Part shown: positions 16,157 through 22,514 of the stretch, piece after piece | Position numbering within the stretch: the stretch's first letter is position 1 | How the letters are laid out: every line of letters starts with the position of its first letter | Source of the DNA: a virus | Virus record (IMG/VR): IMGVR_UViG_3300047470_000184 | Location: 1 to 22,514 of that record | Direction: 5' to 3' (one strand) | DNA: 22,514 nucleotides | Translations under genes and position numbers: made by a program | Notes under the pieces: generated by a model | Databases searched by the model: none | Told to the model about the DNA's origin: nothing | Seen by the model: only the letters and a program-made list of their open reading frames with translations

Positions 16157-16157
16157 G

Positions 16158-16255
16158 GGACACGTAGCTCAGCTTGGCAGAGCACTTGGCGCCCGGGCCG
16201 CCTAGCGGGCGGCCTGCTACAGGAGAGGTCGCGGGTTCAAATCCCGCCGCGTCAC
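16158..16255 (+). tRNA. tRNA-like element, isotype uncertain, possibly degenerate
   Basis: The 5' part reads like a tRNA: T8 A9, D stem GCTC (16167-16170) with GAGC (16180-16183), and loop AGCTTGGCA. The 3' part has a perfect T arm (GCGGG 16231-16235, TTCAAAT, CCCGC 16243-16247). The acceptor pairing (16158-16164 with 16248-16254) has mismatches at positions 1 and 5. The middle is 47 nt rather than about 22. It holds a strong stem GGCCGCC/GGCGGCC (16196-16202 and 16208-16214), which would give anticodon loop CTAGCGG (AGC, Ala), and an alternative loop CTGCTAC (GCT, Ser) at 16214-16220. No CCA is encoded at the expected place. It may be a class-II-like, interrupted or decayed tRNA. Confidence 0.45.
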
Positions 16256-16259
16256 CCCA

Positions 16260-16286
16260 GAAGCCCCCGGTCGCTCCGGGGGCTTC
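16260..16286. terminator. Bidirectional terminator hairpin
   Basis: GAAGCCCCCGG (16260-16270) pairs perfectly with CCGGGGGCTTC (16276-16286), an 11-bp stem with loop TCGCT. There is no long T-run on either side, but the stem is very strong. It lies between the + strand ejection/tRNA unit and the minus-strand gene ending at 16292, exactly where convergent transcripts would need to stop. Confidence 0.65.
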
Positions 16287-16291
16287 GTGCT

Positions 16292-16471
16292 TCAGCTTCG
16301 CTCCCCCGCCAGGTACCAGGTGCGCAGCGCAGCCGCTGCGAACAGCGCGGCGATGATGCCGCTGCCGACCCGGCCTCCGGCGCCCTGGTCGCCGATGACG
16401 GCGCCTGCGGCAGCGCCTGCGGCGATGACCGCCAGGACGATCCCGATCCAGATCTTCAGTGCCTTCTTCAC
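16292..16471 (-). CDS. Small two-helix membrane protein (only minus-strand gene)
   Basis: A 59-residue product starting at GTG 16471: MKKALKIWIGIVLAVIAAGAAAGAVIG..., with hydrophobic helices at about 7-27 and 36-54 and a positive N-terminus. AGGGGG lies 4 nt before this GTG; a longer form from ATG 16513 adds 14 polar residues but has a poorer ribosome binding site. The gene opposes its neighbours and is bounded by a terminator. It shares its upstream region with the scaffold operon, the usual look of a separately expressed extra gene (moron). A holin or superinfection-exclusion protein is conceivable, since the endolysin here has no adjacent holin, but nothing in the sequence proves either. 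Confidence 0.6.
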   Translation of the reverse strand: MKKALKIWIGIVLAVIAAGAAAGAVIGDQGAGGRVGSGIIAALFAAAALRTWYLAGERS

Positions 16472-16492
16472 GTCTCCCCCTTGGTTGGTGGT

Positions 16493-16570
16493 CGCAGCGT
16501 AGCGCTGCGTCATGCCTTTCGGCAGGCGCTAGCGGATAACTGCTAGCACCTCGGGCATACTGGGTATGCC
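16493..16570. promoter_or_regulatory. Paired GCTAGC element, copy 3, with flanking dyads in a divergent gap
   Basis: GCTAGC boxes at 16528-16533 and 16542-16547 are again 14 bp apart. On the left is CGCAGCG/CGCTGCG (16493-16499 and 16503-16509, 7 bp). On the right is GGCATAC/GTATGCC (16554-16560 and 16564-16570, 7 bp, 3-bp spacer), which includes a -10-like CATACT at 16556-16561, 8 bp after the second box. This matches the spacing at the portal copy, where TATAAC follows 7 bp after. The site lies between the minus-strand gene and the scaffold gene, so it could control both. The 97 bp from 16571 to the scaffold start hold no gene that I can support. Confidence 0.55.
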
Positions 16571-16667
16571 AGGGACCCGACCGGCCCCCTGGCCGTAGAA
16601 GTCCGGGAGTGGAGCGCGAACCCGATCCCCAGCGGGTGAGTAGGCCACGCAGAACAGGGAGTACGCA

Positions 16668-17171
16668 GTGAGCGAGATGTACGGCTTCGGCGAAGAGGTA
16701 GAGCCCACCGAGCAGGGCCAGGGCGAGCAGGGACCCAAGTGGTTCCGCGAGCAGATGGCGAAGGTCTCGGGAGACATCAAGGCTCTCCGGGACGAGAACG
16801 CCGCCCTGCGGGCCGAGAAGGCACGCCAGGAAGTCGAGAAGAAGCTCACGGCGCAGGGCTACGCCCCGCAGGCCGCCGGCCTGTACACGGGCACGCCCGA
16901 AGAGCTGGACAGCTGGCTGGCCGCCAACGGCGGCGCACTGGCCAAGACCGGCGGCGAGGCCGCCGGGGAGGCCGGACAGGGCGTGCAGGGCACGCCGCAG
17001 TCGGTGGTTCCGGCCGAGAGCCAGCAGGCCCTGGCGGCGTTCAGCGCCGCCGGAACGGACGGAGCGCCCGCACTGTCGGGCGAAGACGCCCTGGTCGCGC
17101 GGATGGACTCCTTCAACAACCCCGAAGAGTTCAAGAAGTTCATGCGCGAGCAGGGAAACCGCCGCTTCTGA
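16668..17171 (+). CDS. Putative capsid scaffolding protein
   Basis: The 167-residue product is acidic at its start (MSEMYGFGEEVEPTEQGQGEQ), then has a coiled coil with heptad spacing at about 36-60 (DIKALRDENAALRAEKARQEV). A Gly/Ala/Gln-rich disordered centre follows, then a short helical basic end (NNPEEFKKFMREQGNRRF). This is the usual plan of phage scaffolds: dimerising coiled coil plus a basic C-terminal capsid-binding tail. It lies 56 bp before the major capsid gene, the expected place. GTG 16668 follows AGGGAG (16656-16661); ATG 16677 is possible. No protease motif is visible. The scaffold call is by architecture and position rather than sequence family. Confidence 0.75.
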   Translation: MSEMYGFGEEVEPTEQGQGEQGPKWFREQMAKVSGDIKALRDENAALRAEKARQEVEKKLTAQGYAPQAAGLYTGTPEELDSWLAANGGALAKTGGEAAGEAGQGVQGTPQSVVPAESQQALAAFSAAGTDGAPALSGEDALVARMDSFNNPEEFKKFMREQGNRRF

Positions 17172-17204
17172 CCTGCCCAGCTCTCTCCCCCTGACTTCTG
17201 CGAT

Positions 17205-17221
17205 ACCCGAGAGGGTGAGAG
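17205..17221 (+). promoter_or_regulatory. Hairpin in the capsid leader overlapping a weak ribosome binding site
   Basis: ACCC (17205-17208) and GGGT (17213-17216) close a GAGA tetraloop of the stable GNRA type. The following GAGAG (17217-17221) is the best-placed Shine-Dalgarno match for ATG 17228 but could pair with CTCTC at 17181-17185. The most highly expressed gene of the phage thus has an unusually weak or structured leader. Confidence 0.35.
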
Positions 17222-17227
17222 ACCAAG

Positions 17228-18199
17228 ATGGCGAACGCCTTCACCGACACAACCGCTCTGTCGAACACGGTCCAGACCGCGTACGACAAGAGCTTCCGCT
17301 TCGCTCTGCGCAGCCAGCCGATGTTCCGGCAGCTCGCCGACGTGCGGCCCACCGACCTGACCGCTCCCGGCTCGTCCATGGTGCTGAGCACCTGGCAGGA
17401 TCTGGCTCCGGCAACCACGCCTCTGTCCGAGGACGTGGACCCGGACGCGGTTGCCATCGGCAACCCGACCCAGAAGACCCTGACCATCAACGAGTACGGC
17501 AACCCGGTCCTTCGGACCCGGAAGCTGATGCTGGTCAGCCTCACCGACGTGGACCCGGCCGCGGCCTCGATGATCGCCTACAACATGGCGGACTCGGTGG
17601 ACGTGCTGGTGCAGACTCAGATCCGGGGCGGCTCGAACCTGCTCCAGTTCAAGGCCGGCGCGATCTCGTACATCACCAACTCCAACGGTTCCACCGTGGC
17701 CACGACCATGGTGAACACCGACACGATGCGGTCTTCGATCGTGCGCTTCGCCACGGCGAAGCTCCGCACCAACAAGGCCGTGCCGAAGCGGGACAGCTAC
17801 TACGGCGGCATCATCCACCCCGAGGTCTCCCACGACCTGCGGGCGGAGTCCGGCGCCGCCGCATGGCGTGACCCGCACAACTACTCGGCCGTGGGCAACA
17901 TCTGGGCCGGCGAGATCGGCCTGTACGAGGGCGTGTACTGGATGGAGTCGCCCCGCTGCTACCAGGCGGTGGACGCCGGTACCGGCGACAACACCCTGCG
18001 CCGCTTCCGGACCTACATCATGGGCCAGGAGGCCGTGGCGGAGGCCGTGGCCGATGAGTTCCACATCGTGGCCGGCCCGATCGTGGACAAGCTCGGCCGC
18101 TTCCGGCCGCTGGGCTGGCTCGGCACCGCCGGGTGGGCCCGCTTCCGCGAGGAAGCGCTGATCCGCATCGAGACCACGTCTTCGATCGACTTCTCCTGA
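17228..18199 (+). CDS. Major capsid protein (N4 gp56-like, HK97 fold)
   Basis: The 323-residue product should form the capsid shell. It shows the pattern of the N4 gp56-like coat family. After an N-terminal helix it has an extended strand region, GNPVLRTRKLMLVSLTDVDPAAASMIAYNMADSVDVLVQTQI (about 88-130). Later come YYGGIIHPEVSHDL (about 197-210), AGEIGLYEGVYWMESPR (about 236-252), and a C-terminal block with YIMGQEAVAEAVADEFHIVAGPIVDKLGRFRPLGWLGTAGWARF. No N-terminal prohead-protease region is present, consistent with a separate scaffold upstream. The ribosome binding site is weak (GAGAG). Family recognition is by motif memory; size and place agree. Confidence 0.88.
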   Translation: MANAFTDTTALSNTVQTAYDKSFRFALRSQPMFRQLADVRPTDLTAPGSSMVLSTWQDLAPATTPLSEDVDPDAVAIGNPTQKTLTINEYGNPVLRTRKLMLVSLTDVDPAAASMIAYNMADSVDVLVQTQIRGGSNLLQFKAGAISYITNSNGSTVATTMVNTDTMRSSIVRFATAKLRTNKAVPKRDSYYGGIIHPEVSHDLRAESGAAAWRDPHNYSAVGNIWAGEIGLYEGVYWMESPRCYQAVDAGTGDNTLRRFRTYIMGQEAVAEAVADEFHIVAGPIVDKLGRFRPLGWLGTAGWARFREEALIRIETTSSIDFS

Positions 18200-18202
18200 T
18201 CC

Positions 18203-18529
18203 ATGGCCACATGGACGTTCCGGCCCCCGGTTGTCACCGAGGGGCCGGCGTCCTGGCAGAACCGGCTGTTCTTGCGGGTGAAGCTGGACCGGGGCGTGTC
18301 CCTCCTGGAGGGGCCGCCCGGCCAGTTCCGGGCAGCCCGGTTCCCCACCCAGGACGAGATCGCAGCGAGCCAGCCCCGCTTCTACATGGGCGGCCATGAG
18401 TACGAGGTCTCCGACCTCGACAAGGCGGACCTGATCGCCGCAGGCGTTGGCGTCACCGACGCCAACTTCACCAGTAACGCCAGAGGCTTCGGCACGGGCC
18501 GCTTCGGCGAAGGGCGGTTCGGCGGATGA
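18203..18529 (+). CDS. Small virion-associated protein with GFG-type C-terminus
   Basis: A 108-residue product, MATWTFRPPVVTEGPASWQNRLFLRVKLDRGVSL..., ending in a Gly/Phe/Arg repeat (GFGTGRFGEGRFGG). The middle (RFYMGGHEYEVSDLDKADLIAAGVGVTDA) looks like a small folded domain. It follows the capsid gene by 3 nt and overlaps the spike gene by 4 nt (ATGA at 18526-18529). I cannot name the family. Possible roles are head decoration, head completion or an adaptor for the spike. No Cys, membrane segment or catalytic motif is seen. Confidence 0.7.
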   Translation: MATWTFRPPVVTEGPASWQNRLFLRVKLDRGVSLLEGPPGQFRAARFPTQDEIAASQPRFYMGGHEYEVSDLDKADLIAAGVGVTDANFTSNARGFGTGRFGEGRFGG

Positions 18530-20337
18530 CCTTCTCTCCCATTGCTCAGGGCACCCCGAACTGGGACGAGCCCCTCAACGACGCCCTCCAGGATCTCCAG
18601 GACCAGGAGACAGCGCACGCCACGGGCGCCGACCCGCACGGAGACCGCGCATACGCGGACTCCCACTTCCTCGGCGGAGCCGTCTCCGGTACGGCGGCCA
18701 ACGGCCGCGGCCTGATCTACGACGGCTCTCCCGCATGGCGGGACTCCCTGGGCACCGGCCCCTGGATCTTCAACGTCCGCTCCTACGGAGCCAAGGGCGA
18801 CGGCCGTTGCGTGACCGACGGAGCCATGACCAATGGCTCCGCCACGCTCACCTCCGCCACGGCTGGCTTCACCATGGCCGATGTCGGCAAGCCGGTCCAG
18901 GTCAAGGGCGCAGCCGCCACGGGCGTCACCTCCCTGGTGACGACCATCCAGGCGTACACGAACTCCACCACGGTGACGCTGGCCGCCTCTGCGGCCACCT
19001 CCGTGACCAACGCCCAGGTGTTGTGGGGCACGGACGACACCGCGTCCGTCCAGGCCGCGATCGACGCGGCCACCACCTGGGCCCGCGCCAACTCCGGCGC
19101 GGCCACCGTGTTCTTCCCCGGCTGCGCCGGGTTCTACGCCGTGGCCGGCGGCCTGAAGACCGGCGGGTCCGCCAAGGGCAACAGCCAGCTGACGCTGCTG
19201 CCGATCCCGGTCGCGGAGAAGAAGGTCCACCTGACCTTCCTCGGGACCTCCGGCGGCAGCGTCCAGCACTGGCAGCAGCAGGTGCCGCAGCTGTCCGGCG
19301 CCATCGTGTCCTTCGGGGTGTTCACCTCGATCGGAGGCCAATCGGCCTCGATCACCGCCAACGGCAATCCCTCGGTCCTGTCCGGCCCGCTCCAGCCGGG
19401 CGGCTACGGCACGTCCGCCCTGCTGTTCTCCAACATGCAGGTGACCCTGCGGGACCTGAACATCCTGACCACGCACAGCCTGTACGGCCTGACGTACAGC
19501 GCGGCGGACTTCTCCGGGCTGGCCTGCGCCAGCCTGGAGCGGGTCTCCTACGGCACGGCCGCGACCGTCGTGAACTCCGACTACGCCACGCCCGTGCAGT
19601 TCTCCACGGGCCTGTCCATGGGCATCGTGATGCCCGCCAACGGCGGCAACGACAACTGCTATGTGGACAACCTGGTGTGCCACGGCGGCTACACCTGGGG
19701 CCTGGTGGCCACCGAGCACACCGTGATCAACCGTGCGGTCCTGCTGTACTGCTGGACCGCCCTTGGGGTCACGGGCTCGTACAACACGAGCGTGGGCGCA
19801 TCCCACGCCTTCTACGCCAACCAGCTGTCCATGGAGAGCTGCGCGAACATCATCTACGTGTTCGGCCAGGGGGCCGCGGGCCTGGGCCCGTTCCTGGATT
19901 TCAACCAGATCGACACGGAGATCGGCGCCCCGACGATCCTGGACAACTCCAGCGGCGCCGGCATCACGGCGCTGCTCGGCACGGTCCGCCTGGTGGGCCT
20001 CTACACGCCCGCGAACATCTCCGTGGGCGGATTCCCCACGGGGCTGCGGATCGTGGACGGACAGGGCCAGCTGGCCCGCACGGTAACCACGTCTCAGACC
20101 CTGCGGGTCACTGACGAGACGGTCCTGGGCGACGCCACCGGCGGCGCCATCACGATCACGCTGATCTCCGCGCTGCGGACCCCGAACAAGCCCGCGTTCC
20201 GCAACATCGGCAGCGCCAACAACGTGACGCTGGCCGCCGCTGGCAGCCAGAAGATCAACGGCTCCGCCACCCTCGTTCTCACCCCGGGCCAGACGGCCCG
20301 GCTGGTGTCGGACGGGGCCAACTGGTTCACGGTCTAG
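18526..20337 (+). CDS. Tail spike with right-handed beta-helix (pectate-lyase-like)
   Basis: This 603-residue protein is likely to recognise, and perhaps degrade, a surface glycan. Residues 1-45 form a helical virion-attachment part (NWDEPLNDALQDLQDQETAHATGADPHGDRAYADSHF). At about 83-93 comes the classic entry to a beta-helix, NVRSYGAKGDG. Later, repeated short strands with Asn/Gly turns continue to about 510 (for example NMQVTLRDLNILTTHSLYGLTYS and NDNCYVDNLVCHGGYTWGLV). The C-terminal 90 residues are a small beta domain (TLAAAGSQKINGSATLVLTPGQTARLVSDGANWFTV) common on phage fibres. Catalytic residues cannot be assigned by eye. ATG 18526 overlaps the previous stop. Confidence 0.88.
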   Translation: MTFSPIAQGTPNWDEPLNDALQDLQDQETAHATGADPHGDRAYADSHFLGGAVSGTAANGRGLIYDGSPAWRDSLGTGPWIFNVRSYGAKGDGRCVTDGAMTNGSATLTSATAGFTMADVGKPVQVKGAAATGVTSLVTTIQAYTNSTTVTLAASAATSVTNAQVLWGTDDTASVQAAIDAATTWARANSGAATVFFPGCAGFYAVAGGLKTGGSAKGNSQLTLLPIPVAEKKVHLTFLGTSGGSVQHWQQQVPQLSGAIVSFGVFTSIGGQSASITANGNPSVLSGPLQPGGYGTSALLFSNMQVTLRDLNILTTHSLYGLTYSAADFSGLACASLERVSYGTAATVVNSDYATPVQFSTGLSMGIVMPANGGNDNCYVDNLVCHGGYTWGLVATEHTVINRAVLLYCWTALGVTGSYNTSVGASHAFYANQLSMESCANIIYVFGQGAAGLGPFLDFNQIDTEIGAPTILDNSSGAGITALLGTVRLVGLYTPANISVGGFPTGLRIVDGQGQLARTVTTSQTLRVTDETVLGDATGGAITITLISALRTPNKPAFRNIGSANNVTLAAAGSQKINGSATLVLTPGQTARLVSDGANWFTV

Positions 20338-20346
20338 GAGGCCGCC

Positions 20347-20514
20347 ATGAGCACCGAACCCGAGTACGAGACCACGGCCGGCGGCAACCGGACCCTGGTC
20401 AACGGCAACGAGGCCACGACCCTGGACGACTGCAACACGCTGCCCGTCCAGGTCGTCGGCTACCAGGCCGACGACAGCCACATCACGGCCCAGTTCCGGG
20501 AGCAGGGCATCTGA
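20347..20514 (+). CDS. Hypothetical 55-residue protein
   Basis: The product MSTEPEYETTAGGNRTLVNGNEATTLDDCNTLPVQVVGYQADDSHITAQFREQGI is acidic and probably beta-rich. TAGGAGG overlapping the spike's TAG stop (20335-20341) is an excellent ribosome binding site for ATG 20347. The stop overlaps the next start (TGATG), so it is a real member of the operon despite its size. No motif is recognised. It may be a spike accessory or chaperone, given its place directly after the spike. Confidence 0.75.
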   Translation: MSTEPEYETTAGGNRTLVNGNEATTLDDCNTLPVQVVGYQADDSHITAQFREQGI

Positions 20515-20795
20515 TGGCCTGCCGCACCGGGTGCAGGACCCAGGACCACGCCTCGTATCACGAGTGCCTGCGGGACGCAGGCGTGAAGACCTACCTGGCC
20601 AGCCCCTCCAAGGGGCTGGACGGCTCGGCGCAGAAGCGCTGGGACAAGGAGCTGTCCGCCTACGAGGCGGCCCGCCGTCAGGGCATCCAGCCCGACGGCA
20701 CCACCATGCCGAAGATCGAGGACGCCATGCGTCGCAGCGAGGCCGCAGGCGCGGCCTACGGCCGGGACTTCTCCCTGGCCAACCCGATGGAGTGA
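20514..20795 (+). CDS. Conserved small actinophage protein (MACRTGCRTQDHASYHECL type)
   Basis: The 93-residue product starts MACRTGCRTQDHASYHECLRDAG, with C3, C7, H12, H16 and C18 as a compact possible metal site. A helical region follows (KRWDKELSAYEAARRQGIQPDGTTMPKIEDAMRRSEAAG). I have seen this kind of opening in many Streptomyces and other actinobacterial phages next to capsid and spike genes, always without known function. ATG 20514 overlaps the previous stop by one base. A structural or assembly role is likely from context only. Confidence 0.78.
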   Translation: MACRTGCRTQDHASYHECLRDAGVKTYLASPSKGLDGSAQKRWDKELSAYEAARRQGIQPDGTTMPKIEDAMRRSEAAGAAYGRDFSLANPME

Positions 20796-20798
20796 GCC

Positions 20799-21707
20799 GT
20801 GACCACGTTTGACGGTCTCCTGTCGCGCATCCGCCAGCAGACCATGGGCTACGCCAAGGACCAGTCCGCCGTAGGCGAACTGGCCGCAGGCATGTCCGCC
20901 ACCGCCACCACGTTCACCGCCGACACCGGCACCGTGACGTCGCTGTCCCGGGGCCTGGTGGAGATCGACGACGAGCTGATCCTGGTCAAGAGCTACGACC
21001 GCACCTCCGGTGTGGTCCAGGTCATGGGCGGCCTCAACGGCCGCGGAGTGGAGGGCACCACCGCGGCCCCCCACAACATCACCTCGCTCATCACCGCCGA
21101 TCCCAAGTTCCCCCGGGCTCGGGTGCGCGAGACCGTCAACGACGTACTTCAGTCCCTGTATCCGCAGGTCGTGGTGTTCGGCACCACGGAGATTACGAAC
21201 GTCTCCGTGGTCTACGAGTACGGCATGCCGGCCGAGGCGCTGGACGTGTGGGCGGTCTCCGACCAGACGGTCGGGCCCACCCAGGTCTGGATGCAGGGGC
21301 TGAACTACAAGTTCAACCCCACCGCGGACACCTCCGCCTTCCCCACGGGGAAGAGCATCCAGCTCTTCGACTCCGTCACCCCGGGCATGTCGATGCTGAT
21401 CAAGTACACCAAGGCCCCGAACCCCCTGGTCAACGGCAGCGACGACTTCGCTGCCACCACGGGGTTGCCGGAGCGGTTCGTGGACCTGGTGATGTGGGGC
21501 GCCTGCGCCCGGCTGCTGCCCGCCTATGAGGCGGCCAGGCTCCAGCAGAGCACGGTGGAGTCCACCGAACGGGCGGCCCTGGTGCCGCCACAGTCGGCCG
21601 TCAAGGCCGCCCAGTACTACCTGGCCATGTACCAGCAGCGCCTCGAAGAGGAGCGCTCCCGCATGTTCCAGGAGAACCCGCAGACCATCTCCTACGCGGG
21701 AGCCTGA
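20799..21707 (+). CDS. Putative head-tail connector or tail structural protein
   Basis: The 302-residue product starts at GTG 20799, 3 nt after the previous stop. A helical opening (MTTFDGLLSRIRQQTMGYAKDQ) is followed at about 26-100 by a beta domain with a pattern (SATATTFTADTG, EIDDELILVKSYD, RGVEGTTAAPHN) that also occurs in the next gene product. The centre is beta-rich (TNVSVVYEYGMPAEALDVWAVSD), and the C-terminus is helical (YYLAMYQQRLEEERSRMFQENP), as in adaptor proteins that dock onto the portal. No enzyme motif is seen. Connector is the best guess from size, mixed fold and place; a baseplate component is possible. Confidence 0.6.
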   Translation: MTTFDGLLSRIRQQTMGYAKDQSAVGELAAGMSATATTFTADTGTVTSLSRGLVEIDDELILVKSYDRTSGVVQVMGGLNGRGVEGTTAAPHNITSLITADPKFPRARVRETVNDVLQSLYPQVVVFGTTEITNVSVVYEYGMPAEALDVWAVSDQTVGPTQVWMQGLNYKFNPTADTSAFPTGKSIQLFDSVTPGMSMLIKYTKAPNPLVNGSDDFAATTGLPERFVDLVMWGACARLLPAYEAARLQQSTVESTERAALVPPQSAVKAAQYYLAMYQQRLEEERSRMFQENPQTISYAGA

Positions 21708-21708
21708 C

Positions 21709-22514
21709 ATGCCCGTGAACCGGTACTACTCCAGCGAGGCCGTCCCCACCACGCTGCTGGGCAACATCTCCGCAGGAGCCACCACGCTGTCCGTGGTGGC
21801 CCTGACGGGCTATCCGGGGACGTTCCCGTACACGATCGCCGTGGACTTCGGCGGTGCCGCCGAAGAGCTGATGGACGTGACCAACGCGTCGGGCACGACG
21901 CTCACGGTCACCCGGGGCGTGGACGGCACGTCCGCGCAGTCCCACGGCGTGGGCGCTGCCGTGCAGCACGTCACCAGCGCCCGGGACTTCGCCGACTACC
22001 AGAACCACCAGGCCGCCTCCGCGGCCGTGCACGGCGTCACCGGCTCCGTGGTGGGAACCAGCGACGCCCAGACCCTGGCGAACAAGACCCTGACGACCCC
22101 GACCGTGAACGGGGGCGCCCTCAGCGGCACCCTCACGGGTGCGCCCACGTTCTCCGGTGCCCCGGTCTTCTCCGGCAACCCGAACTTCACCGGCAACCCG
22201 AACCTGGGCACCGGCGCCGCCCTGGCCGGCACGTTCACCGGCTCCCCGACCCTGTCGGGGAATCCGGTCCTGTCGGGGAACCCGAGCTTCACCGGAGCCC
22301 CGGTCTTCACGCCCAGTGCGGGCGTGCTGTTCCAGCGCGGCCTGACCACCAACCTGGTCATCCGCACCGCCGTGACTGGCGATGCCAACGACCGTCTGGC
22401 GGCCCGTGCGGACGGCCGCCTCCTGTGGTCCGACGGCGCCCTTGCCGCGGACACCAACCTCTACCGCGCCAGCGCCAACACGCTGATGACGGACGACAAC
22501 CTGAGCGTGGCCCT
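21709..22514 (+). CDS. Tail-fibre-like protein, 3' end beyond the window
   Basis: Open from ATG 21709 to the last base (268 codons visible). Residues about 18-90 form a beta domain (SAGATTLSVVALTGYP, AEELMDVTNASGTTLTVTRGVDGTSAQSHGVGAAV) of the type often used to anchor phage fibres and shared with the preceding gene. A DFADYQNHQAASAAVHGV segment follows, then ANKTLTTPTVNGG, a motif common in fibres. A run of five-residue repeats of the form (F/L)(S/T)G(A/N/S)P spans about 145-204. After that a less repetitive part begins (RLAARADGRLLWSDGALAADTNLYRAS), reminiscent of fibre head-binding repeats. The gene starts 1 nt after the previous stop. Confidence 0.8.
   Translation, partial: MPVNRYYSSEAVPTTLLGNISAGATTLSVVALTGYPGTFPYTIAVDFGGAAEELMDVTNASGTTLTVTRGVDGTSAQSHGVGAAVQHVTSARDFADYQNHQAASAAVHGVTGSVVGTSDAQTLANKTLTTPTVNGGALSGTLTGAPTFSGAPVFSGNPNFTGNPNLGTGAALAGTFTGSPTLSGNPVLSGNPSFTGAPVFTPSAGVLFQRGLTTNLVIRTAVTGDANDRLAARADGRLLWSDGALAADTNLYRASANTLMTDDNLSVA
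22141..22317 (+). repeat. Coding short tandem repeats in the tail-fibre-like gene
   Basis: Pentapeptide-like units are repeated with small variation, among them FSGAP, FSGNP, FTGNP, FTGSP, LSGNP and FTGAP. At DNA level they give near-identical blocks such as CTGTCGGGGAA (22250-22260 and 22271-22281). Such repeats form extended shafts in trimeric fibres and can vary in copy number between relatives. Confidence 0.65.

Noticed and set aside
16231-16260. Phage attachment site at the tRNA 3' end
   Set aside because: No integrase gene is visible in this window and the sequence sits within the virion genes; kept only as a possibility in the tRNA-like finding.
18382-20481. A 699-codon minus-strand frame opposite the spike gene
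   Set aside because: Shadow frame rich in Gly, Arg, Val, His and Ala; the + strand has a clear beta-helix protein with operon-like overlaps.
22141-22317. CRISPR-like array
   Set aside because: The repeats are in-frame coding units for a fibre shaft, are imperfect and have no spacers.

Overview
The window reads as the left, structural part of a tailed double-stranded DNA phage genome, most likely infecting a high-GC actinobacterium such as Streptomyces. The evidence is strong G/C bias at third codon positions, GTG starts, tightly packed genes almost all on the + strand (TGATG and ATGA junctions), and a full set of packaging, portal, capsid and receptor-binding genes. The capsid protein resembles the N4 gp56 type. 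Very large internal proteins and peptidoglycan hydrolases lie between portal and capsid, and a beta-helix spike is present, while no tail-tube or tail-chaperone genes are visible. A podovirus-like particle is therefore the best guess, but this is inference.

Layout. 1-589: a gene-free leader packed with GC-rich stem-loops, a convincing intrinsic terminator and several operator-like dyads; it could be a genome end or packaging region. 590-3693: large terminase with an N-terminal helix-turn-helix-like segment (no separate small terminase seen), a short phage protein of unknown function and an amidase endolysin. 3753-6856: portal, two small cysteine-rich putative zinc proteins, and three small proteins of unknown function. 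6858-16156: a 1634-residue putative internal virion protein followed by four proteins, one carrying an NlpC/P60 peptidase and one a lytic-transglycosylase-like domain. Those two share a long homologous C-terminal region, so together they look like a DNA-ejection and cell-wall-penetration set. 16158-16471: an odd tRNA-like element, a bidirectional terminator and the only minus-strand gene, a small two-helix membrane protein. 16668-18529: scaffold, major capsid protein and a small virion protein. 18526-22514: beta-helix tail spike, three small or connector-like genes, and a tail-fibre-like gene that runs off the end.

The most unusual signal is a repeated regulatory element: two GCTAGC hexamers exactly 14 bp apart (GCTAGC-N8-GCTAGC). 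It occurs three times, each time in the gap before a structural transcription unit (terminase, portal, scaffold/capsid). It is probably the binding site of a phage regulator, or part of a phage-specific promoter, that coordinates the late genes. Other items are a 22-bp perfect palindrome inside the giant gene, a strong hairpin built from rare codons in the portal gene, and an anti-Shine-Dalgarno-like sequence that can pair with either of two ribosome binding sites before the gene at 6204.
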